Source of the DNA: Granulicella sp.
Lineage (GTDB): Bacteria; Acidobacteriota; Terriglobia; Terriglobales; Acidobacteriaceae
Reading direction: 5' to 3'
DNA length: 39,629 bases
Assembly (NCBI GenBank): GCA_027450185.1
Contig: DAIDKF010000020.1
Coordinates: 1 to 39,629 of the forward strand
The translations under genes were made by a program, and so were the position numbers. This document shows positions 33,824-39,629 of this stretch, in pieces. Under the pieces are notes generated by a model. That model had not been told where the DNA came from, ran no database searches, and saw nothing but the letters and a program-made list of their open reading frames with translations. Positions within the stretch are counted from its first letter, which is position 1, and every line of letters begins with the position of its first letter.

Positions 33824-34957
33824 TCAGGCGATCTCGGTCTTGTCCTTCGCAGTGAGTGCATGGGGAGAGGTGACGTCGCCGTCTTGTGGGGGGGCGATGA
33901 CGGCGGGTTCACCATCGCGTGGCTCGTCGGCCGGATAGCGATCGACCTGGTCGATGGATTCGGGCTCGGCGGGCTGGAGGTTGTGGCCTTCGAGTTCGAT
34001 GGGGTCGGTGCTGAGTTCGTCGTTCGGAGTGGAGGATTCAGCGAGCGCCTCAGCGGAATCCGATTCGGCGGAGTTGGACTCGGCAGGCGTAGATTCCATG
34101 GGAATCTCTTCCTGGACTGCTTCGTTGAGCTCGCCGGCCATCTTTTCAAACTCCTCGATGCTGGGGAGTTCGTTGATGTCCTTGAGGCCGAAGCGGAGGA
34201 GAAAGTCCTTGGTGGTCTTGTAGAGGATGGGGCGGCCGATGACCTGCTTGCGGCCGGCGGTGGTGACGAGCTTGCGGGTGAGCAGAGAGCCGAGGACGCC
34301 GGCGGAGTCGACGCCGCGGATCTCCGAAACTTCAGGGGCGGTGACGGGCTGTTTGTAGGCGACGACAGCGAGGGTTTCAAGCGCCTGGAGGGTGAGCTTC
34401 AGCGGCGGTTTGAGGCTCTTGACGAAGCCGCGGACGGCGTCGTGGTACTCGGGCTTGGTGGCCAGGCGGAAGCCACCGGCAACCTCGCGGATCTCAAGGC
34501 CGCGGTCGTTGTTGGCGTAGTCGGCGATGAGCTGGTCGAGGAGGAAGCGGAAGTAGTCGCGGAGCTTGCGTGCGGCGAGCTTCTGCTCTGCCTCGCGGAG
34601 CCTGGTGGCTGCGGCGGCTTCGCGAGCTAGCTGCTGGCCGGTGGGCTCGACGCTATCGGATGCGGTGGCCGGAGCATCGGGCGCTATGGGTTCGGCCGCT
34701 TCAACGGCTGGTTCGGCCTCGGTGGGGACGATGGCTTCGGCGTTGAGGGCTTCGGCGTCGTCGCGGGGCTCAGGTTCGCTGGCGCCGGTTTCGGCATCGA
34801 GGGCGGACTCGTCTTCGAGGGCGAGAGAGTGCTGCTGGGCGGCGATGGCGTCCAGTTCCGCCTGGCCTTCCTGGCCGAGCAGGCCGGTGAGTTGGGCCAG
34901 CGTTACGGGCTCTTCGGACGCGTAGATGACAGCTTCGATCTTGGCTTTGAGACTCAT
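33824..34957 (-). CDS. scpB: ScpB, chromosome segregation/condensation complex subunit with long acidic insertion
   Basis: ScpB is the kite-type subunit of SMC-ScpAB condensin. The start MSLKAKIEAVIYASEEPVTL (1-20) and the segments LRDYFRFLLDQLIADYANND, ALETLAVVAYKQPVTAPEV, EIRGVDSAGVLGSLLTRKLV and RPILYKTTKDFLLRFGLKD are typical winged-helix parts. At 377 residues it is about twice the usual length. Residues about 41-130 are an Ala/Glu/Pro-rich acidic insertion inside the first winged helix, and residues 290-377 form an acidic, Ser/Glu/Asp-rich tail; both look disordered. The ATG at 34957 is chosen over the frame extending to 35044. ScpA is not in the window. Confidence 0.92.
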   Translation of the reverse strand: MSLKAKIEAVIYASEEPVTLAQLTGLLGQEGQAELDAIAAQQHSLALEDESALDAETGASEPEPRDDAEALNAEAIVPTEAEPAVEAAEPIAPDAPATASDSVEPTGQQLAREAAAATRLREAEQKLAARKLRDYFRFLLDQLIADYANNDRGLEIREVAGGFRLATKPEYHDAVRGFVKSLKPPLKLTLQALETLAVVAYKQPVTAPEVSEIRGVDSAGVLGSLLTRKLVTTAGRKQVIGRPILYKTTKDFLLRFGLKDINELPSIEEFEKMAGELNEAVQEEIPMESTPAESNSAESDSAEALAESSTPNDELSTDPIELEGHNLQPAEPESIDQVDRYPADEPRDGEPAVIAPPQDGDVTSPHALTAKDKTEIA

Positions 34958-35147
34958 GGGTGCAGGGTAGAGTGTATCAACCCGCGCTGACCGCGGCAGG
35001 CAATAAATAGATTGTATCGGGTTGGCGGGATGGCATAAGATCATCGCGAATCATCGACCACTGTGTTTGGGTAGGCATTGCGGGCCTGTTTGTGACCGGC
35101 TGAAGGGCTGGTATCGACTTTGGGACTCGAACAGGAGCTACACCAAG

Positions 35148-35852
35148 ATGGTCAAACCTGCGCGGTTGCTGGATCAATACTTTTATCTCTTCATGGCGCT
35201 GCTGATTGCAGCCGTGGTGGCGTTCGGATTCAGCCGGACGGTGGAGGCGCGGCTGCTGCATGCGGTGCCCGCGCGGCCGTTCCTGCTGTATGTGCATGGA
35301 GCTGTGTTTTCGGCCTGGGTCGCTTTCCTGATTCTTCAGTCTCTGCTGGTCCGAACGCACCATGTGCGCTGGCATCGCGTGCTGGGCTGGTTCGGCGTTG
35401 CGCTGGGTTGCGCGGTGGTGGTGTTGGGCGTCTGGACGGCGATTGTGATGGCGCGGTTCCGAGTGGCACATCTGCATGGGCTCGGCGCGGTGTCCGTGCT
35501 GGGGCTTTCGTTCTATGACATTGCGGCGTTCGCTGTGCCGTTTGCGCTGGCCGTTGCGTGGCGGAAGAGGCCGGAGTACCATCGGCGGCTGATTATGCTG
35601 GCTAGCTGTGCGCTGACCTCCGCAGCGTTTGGCCGCTTTCCGCCGTCGCTGATGCCGAGGTATTGGTTCTTTGTTGGCGTGGACGCGCTGGTGCTACTGG
35701 GGGTGGTCCGCGACCTGATCGTCAACCGGCGCGTTCATCGGGTCTACACCGTCGGTTTGCCGGCCTTTATCGTGTGCCAGATGGCGGTGATGTACGTGCT
35801 GCTGACCGATGCTCCGTTCTGGCGAAGGATTGCGAGCGTTTTCCTGCGGTGA
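35148..35852 (+). CDS. Multi-pass membrane protein of unknown function (possibly DUF2306-like)
   Basis: A 234-residue protein with six or seven hydrophobic segments, e.g. YFYLFMALLIAAVVAFGF, FLLYVHGAVFSAWVAFLILQ, VLGWFGVALGCAVVVLGVWT and WFFVGVDALVLLGVVRDLIV. Conserved-looking histidines sit at membrane edges: HHVRWHRVLGW, AHLHGLG and EYHRRLIM. That pattern would suit a four-helix haem or quinone-linked membrane protein, but I recognise no exact family. ATG 35148 has AGGAGCT upstream; the frame extends to 35022 but that part looks like leader. It points away from scpB. Confidence 0.6.
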   Translation: MVKPARLLDQYFYLFMALLIAAVVAFGFSRTVEARLLHAVPARPFLLYVHGAVFSAWVAFLILQSLLVRTHHVRWHRVLGWFGVALGCAVVVLGVWTAIVMARFRVAHLHGLGAVSVLGLSFYDIAAFAVPFALAVAWRKRPEYHRRLIMLASCALTSAAFGRFPPSLMPRYWFFVGVDALVLLGVVRDLIVNRRVHRVYTVGLPAFIVCQMAVMYVLLTDAPFWRRIASVFLR

Positions 35853-35882
35853 GGTACCCCCCCTCCCCCCCCTCTATGCGTT

Positions 35883-35971
35883 TTCCAGTAAATGATTCAA
35901 AACAGGCAGGTTAATGCTCTTGTGTTCCGTAGATGATTCAATTCAGGCGGGTTGCAGGCAAATTATTCCAG
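35883..35971 (+). repeat. Three related short direct repeats
   Basis: Repeat 1 (35883-35912) and repeat 2 (35925-35953) share ATGATTCAA, a CAGGC core and GGTT, with one indel. A degenerate third copy lies at 35955-35971. They do not encode a plausible peptide. They look like a dispersed or REP-like family, but only copies inside this window can be seen. Confidence 0.5.
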
Positions 35972-36125
35972 GGAAAGGAGTTAGCTGCCACAAGATGTAG
36001 GGGTGTTGCTCAAGCGCTTCTTCGTGTTCGCTCAGCGCAGTGCTTGCTTGATCTTGCTTCGCTGATGAGGAGTTTGCCTTCCTGATTAAATTGTAGCGGG
36101 CTGGCGGGGGTGATTATGCCATGTT

Positions 36126-36153
36126 TTGAAAAAATATATCGCCTTTGTTTATA
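36126..36153 (+). promoter_or_regulatory. Sigma-70-like promoter pointing towards the 3' end of pit
   Basis: TTGAAA (36126-36131) and TTTATA (36148-36153) are separated by 16 bases in a locally AT-rich patch. No plus-strand gene follows; transcription would run antisense into the 3' end of the phosphate transporter gene. Confidence 0.4.
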
Positions 36154-36293
36154 GGGGTTTTGGATGAGTTAGGTGGCGTTTGGGGGTTGACAGGATTCCG
36201 GTCAGGCGGGAAGGGTGACCTTGCCCCCGGAATGCGTCTCTCATCAGCGTACTGGTTTTGGAGGTTTGTCCGGTTGCGGTTGAATCTTCGCGG

Positions 36294-37922
36294 TCAGGCG
36301 GCGAGATGGCTGAAGAGCCAGAAGAGGGAGCCGGAGAGCAGGGCCGCTACCGGGAGGGTGAAGACCCAGGCCATGGCGATGTTGCGGATGGTGGCCCACT
36401 GCAGGCCGCTGCCGTTGGCGGTCATGGTGCCGGCGATGCCGGAGTTGAGGACGTGTGTGGTGCTGACCGGGAGGCCGTAGGTGTCGGCGACCAGGATGGT
36501 GCACATGGCGACGAGTTGGGCGGCTGCACCCTGAGCATAGGTGAGGTGGGTTTTGCCGATCTTCTCGCCTACGGTGATGACGATGCGCTTCCATCCGACC
36601 ATGGTGCCAAGGCCCAGCGCAAGGGCTACGGCGACTTTGACCCAGGCGGGAATGAAGTGGGTGGAGCGGTCGAGATAGCCGCGGTAGGTGGAGAGGGCTG
36701 CGGCGTCGCCGGAGTAGAGAGCGGGGGCACCGGGGGTGGTGGGGAGCAGGCGGAGGGTCTCGCCGGTGAGGTACATCTGGGTGCGCACGGTGGACTGCAT
36801 GGTGGTGGGAATGCGGGAGATGGAGCCGTAGGCTGCGGTCTCGGCGCGGAGGTTGTCGATCTGCCGCTGGAGGGCGGGGAGGACGCTGGGGTTGTAGACC
36901 CGGGTGGTGACGAAGCGGTTGAGCTGGTCTTCAGGATCGAGTGTGGGTGAGCTTGCGTGAGGGTTGAGGTAGTGGCTGACGGCGGTGGAGGCCTGAGTGG
37001 AGATGGCGGCAAAGCTCTGGACGTCGCGGGTACTGAGGTGGTGGTTGAGAGCGAAGGCGGTGGGGACGGTGCCGACGAGGATGAGCATGATGAGGCCCAT
37101 GCCCTTCTGTCCGTCGTTGGAGCCGTGCGCGTAGGAGACGCCGCCGCAGGTGAGGATGAGCAGGGCGCGGATGTAAAAGGGCGGGGGCGTGCTGCCCTCG
37201 GGCTGCCTGTACAGACGGGGGTCGCGGGCGGCGAGTCTGAAGAGGACGAGGACGATGCCGGCGAAGAGGAAGCCGACGACGGGCGAGATGAGGAGAGCTT
37301 CGAGGACCTTCTTGATCTGGCTCCAGTCGAGGCCGGTGAAGCTGCCGGCACCCTGTTGAACCTGGTAGGCAAGAGCAACGCCGAGGATGGAGCCGATCAT
37401 GGTGTGGGAGCTGGAGACGGGCAGGCCCTTCCACCAGGTGGCGAGATTCCAGACGATGGCCGCGACCAGGACGGCGAAGACCATGGAGAAGTCGGAGCGC
37501 TTGTCGATGCTGAGGAAGAGGTGGGCGGGCAGGAGGCCGACGATGGCGAAGGCCACGGTGCCGGAGCTGAAGAGGACGCCGAGGAAGTTGAGCATGCCGG
37601 AGAAGACGACGGCGACGTGGGGGTCGAGGGAGTGGGTGTAGATGACGGTGGCGACGGCGTTGGCGGTGTCGAGGAAGCCGTTGACGAACTCGAAGCCGAG
37701 AGCGATGAGGAGGGCGATGCTGAGGAGGATGAAGGGGAAGAGAGAGTGAGAGGGAACGAGGGCGAGATCAGCCGAGAGCCTTTCGGCGATGAAGAGAAGG
37801 CCGCCAGCGAGCAGAAGAAGGAAGGCAAGGGTGCCGACTTTGCCAGGGGATGATTTAGCAAGCTTGGCTTCGAGTGAGGAAGTTGAGGGGGCGACTTGAG
37901 GGGTGATTACGGGGGTGGCCAT
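36294..37922 (-). CDS. Inorganic phosphate transporter (Pit family)
   Basis: A 542-residue member of the Pit/PiT permease family, which imports metal-phosphate with protons (or sodium). Two copies of the family repeat are visible: FEFVNGFLDTANAVATVIYT with WWKGLPVSSSHTMIGSILG in the first half, and SYAHGSNDGQKGMGLIMLIL with YGLPVSTTHVLNSGIAGTM in the second half. Many hydrophobic segments lie on both sides. A long hydrophilic loop of about 120 residues (about 305-420) with DPEDQLNRFVTTRVYNPS sits between the halves and makes the protein longer than E. coli PitA. The start ATG at 37922 has a weak ribosome binding site. It is followed, on the same strand, by the 3' repeat region. Confidence 0.92.
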   Translation of the reverse strand: MATPVITPQVAPSTSSLEAKLAKSSPGKVGTLAFLLLLAGGLLFIAERLSADLALVPSHSLFPFILLSIALLIALGFEFVNGFLDTANAVATVIYTHSLDPHVAVVFSGMLNFLGVLFSSGTVAFAIVGLLPAHLFLSIDKRSDFSMVFAVLVAAIVWNLATWWKGLPVSSSHTMIGSILGVALAYQVQQGAGSFTGLDWSQIKKVLEALLISPVVGFLFAGIVLVLFRLAARDPRLYRQPEGSTPPPFYIRALLILTCGGVSYAHGSNDGQKGMGLIMLILVGTVPTAFALNHHLSTRDVQSFAAISTQASTAVSHYLNPHASSPTLDPEDQLNRFVTTRVYNPSVLPALQRQIDNLRAETAAYGSISRIPTTMQSTVRTQMYLTGETLRLLPTTPGAPALYSGDAAALSTYRGYLDRSTHFIPAWVKVAVALALGLGTMVGWKRIVITVGEKIGKTHLTYAQGAAAQLVAMCTILVADTYGLPVSTTHVLNSGIAGTMTANGSGLQWATIRNIAMAWVFTLPVAALLSGSLFWLFSHLAA

Positions 37923-38017
37923 CGTGTTTGTCTTAGCTCACCGGAGAGGGAGCGCGGAACGCTTGAGGCTTCGAGAAGGTAAGTTCATAGAGAAAAAACA
38001 ACGGTGGAATTCAGGAC

Positions 38018-38059
38018 CCTCTAAGAGTCTAATCCCGGAGCGGCCTGGAGGCTAGAGGG
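38018..38059. repeat. Inverted repeat at the 3' end of the nucleoside permease gene
   Basis: CCCTCTA (38018-38024) and TAGAGGG (38053-38059) form a perfect 7-bp pair that includes the stop codon of the 38052 gene. The T content after it is low. It may mark the end of that transcript; terminator function is uncertain. Confidence 0.35.
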
Positions 38060-39137
38060 AGGGGATGTGGGCGAAGGTGGAGGGCCAGTCGGCGAGGAGT
38101 TTGTGGAGAACGGTGGAGCCGCAGAGGTAGGCGGATTCGAGGGCGATGCGGGAGCCGATGTAGGGTTCGGTGATGGAGTCGGCGGCGGTGTGGCCGGGGC
38201 GCTGCTCGGTGTAGTTGCTGGCGGTGCGGAGGACGAGGACGCGGTTGGGGTCGACGCGCTGCATGTTGCCGAGGCGCTCGATGGCGTTGAGGAAGCCGGC
38301 GTCCTCCATCTCGGAGGTGGCGAAGATGCCGCGGCCGCCGGTGTAGAGACGGACCCAGTCGCGGGCGTATTGGGTCATGATGCGGCCGTGCCAGTAGTAG
38401 TCGCTGGAGAAGGTGGCGCCGATGAGGACGAAGGGAGGACGGCGCGCGGCAGGGTGGTTGGTGAAGCCGGCGCGGTAGGCGGCGACGGTGGGGTCGTCGC
38501 CGAGGTTGAGGTCTTTGGTCTGGGCGTAGGCCCAGGCGGTGAGGGAGGGGTTGAGGGTGTAGAGGTTGGAGCGGGTCCAGGTGGTGTTGGGGACGGCGTC
38601 TGGGGCGGGACGGAGAGCGCCGGAGGGAAAGATGCCGTAGGGCCAGTCGGAGGGGGCTTCGCGAGGATCGATCTCGCGGGCGACGTCGTTGACGACGAAG
38701 TTGGCCCAGGCGGCGGAGCCGATGGAGGCGACGCGGGGGTCGATGCCGGCGATGCCGTTGATGAGGATGTAGGCGTGGGTGAGGTCGAAGCGGGGATCGA
38801 GGCCGAGAGCCATCATGGAGGCGGTGGCGTTGACCAGGGTGGTGCCGCTGACGATGCCCAGGATGGTGTGCTGGGGGTTGGTGCGGATGGGGTGGGTGCC
38901 GGAGGGGTCGAGGGTGTCAATGGGGCCGCCGGGGAAGGGGAGGGTCTCGGAGAGGTGCTCGCGCTCGACCCAGAACTGGAACTCGCCGGGGATGTCGCCG
39001 GTGTCGTGGCCGACCTCGAAGGTGGTGACGATGACGGCGCGGATGGGCCAGGGGTGCTGCGTTTGGGCGTGGGCGGCGGACGCGAGAAGCCGTGCGAACA
39101 GCAATGCAAATGCGGCGATGCGAAGGCGTGGGCGCAT
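38052..39137 (-). CDS. Purine nucleoside permease family (NUP) protein, secreted
   Basis: A 361-residue protein with a signal peptide (RIAAFALLFARLLASAAHA, likely cleaved after AHA). The remaining parts match the purine nucleoside permease (NUP) family: IRAVIVTTFEVGHDTGDIPGE, LGIVSGTTLVNATASMMALG, AYILINGIAGIDPRVASIG, ANFVVNDVAREIDPRE, GIFATSEMEDAGFLNAIERL and LRTASNYTEQRPGHTAAD. Despite the family name the fold is nucleoside-phosphorylase-like and the protein has no membrane helices beyond the signal, so it is probably a periplasmic purine nucleoside enzyme or binding protein. GGAG is placed well before ATG 39137. It lies upstream of the Pit gene on the same strand but 129 bases away. Confidence 0.9.
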   Translation of the reverse strand: MRPRLRIAAFALLFARLLASAAHAQTQHPWPIRAVIVTTFEVGHDTGDIPGEFQFWVEREHLSETLPFPGGPIDTLDPSGTHPIRTNPQHTILGIVSGTTLVNATASMMALGLDPRFDLTHAYILINGIAGIDPRVASIGSAAWANFVVNDVAREIDPREAPSDWPYGIFPSGALRPAPDAVPNTTWTRSNLYTLNPSLTAWAYAQTKDLNLGDDPTVAAYRAGFTNHPAARRPPFVLIGATFSSDYYWHGRIMTQYARDWVRLYTGGRGIFATSEMEDAGFLNAIERLGNMQRVDPNRVLVLRTASNYTEQRPGHTAADSITEPYIGSRIALESAYLCGSTVLHKLLADWPSTFAHIPSL

Positions 39138-39327
39138 GGTGAACTCCGTGGAAGATGTGAGGTTTCAGGGTAGCGCATGCGGTGGGTGCTTCCGTCAAGC
39201 CGACTTCCCGGTACTAATCACGGTTGCTGAGAACTGTATGTGAAATTGCACACGGATGGCTTCACAGATAGTCTGTACGAAAGCGCGCGCCATGGCTGTT
39301 GATAACTGAAGGCAGTGGAGTTGACGT

Positions 39328-39629
39328 TTGCTAAATGTAGGAAGCAACGCCGGACGGTGGCTTATCCCGGGAATAATCGCCATAGTTTTCGCAGTATCAA
39401 GGCGCTATCTCCCGGCCCCCTCCAAAGTACTGATTTCCGAAGGTGAAGCCAGTGAGCTTTCACGCCTGCAATGGCCTGTCGGAGCATCAATGGTAAGCGT
39501 AGGCATTGCGTTCGGTTTTCTCCTTTACGAAGCTCTCAAATGGATGAACGCGGTATGGGGTCGACAAGACGGAAGCAGTCAAATTCTTATTTTGCCTACA
39601 CACGCCATTTGGGCAATCCTTGCGGTCTT
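39328..39629 (+). CDS. Membrane protein cut by the right edge (5' portion)
   Basis: An open frame of 100 codons begins at TTG 39328 with GGAG seven bases upstream and runs to the window edge without a stop. The translation has two hydrophobic segments (LIPGIIAIVFAV at about residues 12-23 and VGASMVSVGIAFGFLLYEAL at about 51-70), separated by a charged loop of about 27 residues. The base composition is less GC-rich than its neighbours. I recognise no family. A TGA lies just upstream in frame (39322), so the gene begins inside the window. The 190 bases before it hold no gene I can see. Confidence 0.5.
   Translation, partial: MLNVGSNAGRWLIPGIIAIVFAVSRRYLPAPSKVLISEGEASELSRLQWPVGASMVSVGIAFGFLLYEALKWMNAVWGRQDGSSQILILPTHAIWAILAV

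Larger units (their letters stand above)
35853..36293. other. Intergenic region with poly-C tract, short direct repeats and an AT-rich patch
   Basis: No gene is seen in these 441 bases. They contain a C-rich tract at 35857-35872, three related short repeats at 35883-35971, and an AT-rich promoter-like patch at 36126-36153. A 10-base direct repeat (GGTCAGGCGG) occurs near 36203 and again at 36293. The rest is featureless to me. Confidence 0.5.

Noticed and set aside
35854-35876. C-rich tract as a phase-variable homopolymer
   Set aside because: It is interrupted by T residues and lies after a stop codon with no frame it could switch.
36957-37853. Open frame (298 codons) on the plus strand, antisense to pit
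   Set aside because: Gly/Asp/Glu-rich artefact of high-GC coding sequence on the other strand.
38067-39173. Long open frame (368 codons) on the plus strand, antisense to the nucleoside permease gene
   Set aside because: Almost only Gly, Val, Ala, Glu and Asp; a shadow of the minus-strand gene, which has a clear family.

Overview
The window is a GC-rich chromosomal segment from a bacterium that most resembles an Acidobacteriota member of the Terriglobia/Acidobacteriaceae type (Granulicella, Edaphobacter, Terriglobus and relatives). That placement is an inference from the gene families and from the presence of a membrane-spanning-lipid synthase-like radical SAM protein. No rRNA gene is present to confirm it. 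I saw no rRNA, convincing tRNA, CRISPR array, integrase, insertion sequence or attachment site.

Layout. (1) 1-8743 (+): a compact tailed-phage structural cassette with portal, putative prohead protease, coiled-coil scaffold-like protein, HK97-fold capsid protein, head-tail connector, two small neck proteins, tail-tube-like protein, a 798-residue tail hub-like protein and an XhlA-like membrane protein. The cassette enters from the left edge. Inside the window it has no tape-measure gene, tail chaperones, integrase or replication genes. (2) 8849-13320 (-): a lipoate-enzyme operon of lpdA, a DUF1348/NTF2-like gene, lipB and a two-lipoyl-domain 2-oxoacid dehydrogenase E2. (3) 13531-14019 (+): an isolated phage lysozyme whose 3' end runs into hemB on the opposite strand. 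(4) 13983-17535: hemB (-) and mutS2 (+), divergent. (5) 17819-22034 (+): a radical SAM enzyme of the tetraether/membrane-spanning lipid synthase type, a terminator, then a type III polyketide synthase overlapping a methyltransferase. (6) 22295-25895: azoR and a divergent TetR regulator sharing an operator-rich gap, then a GT39-type glycosyltransferase. To the eye this block has a base skew opposite to its flanks. (7) 26081-28402: RidA, a small GDCCVxC protein and a DEAD-box helicase with a long structured leader. (8) 28898-34957 (-): a small winged-helix-like protein with a peroxiredoxin, a RluB-type pseudouridine synthase, a DUF4142 secreted protein, a BI-1/YccA membrane protein, an OafA-type acyltransferase and ScpB. 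(9) 35148-39629: a multi-pass membrane protein, a repeat-bearing intergenic region, a Pit phosphate transporter, a secreted purine nucleoside permease-family protein, and a membrane protein cut by the right edge.

How the genes work together. LipB supplies octanoyl groups for the lipoyl domains of E2, and LpdA reoxidises E2, so region 2 is one functional unit with an unexplained DUF1348 passenger. Region 5 may be devoted to unusual lipids: the radical SAM enzyme could couple acyl tails into membrane-spanning lipids, and the PKS/methyltransferase pair resembles phenolic-lipid systems. The phage cassette and the orphan lysozyme bracket the E2-lipB-lpdA operon, which suggests an old element broken up or domesticated around housekeeping genes.

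Starts were moved from the longest open frame where a ribosome binding site or overlap with a neighbour argued for it. Several starts here are GTG or TTG. Family assignments are from reading the translations; no database search was possible.
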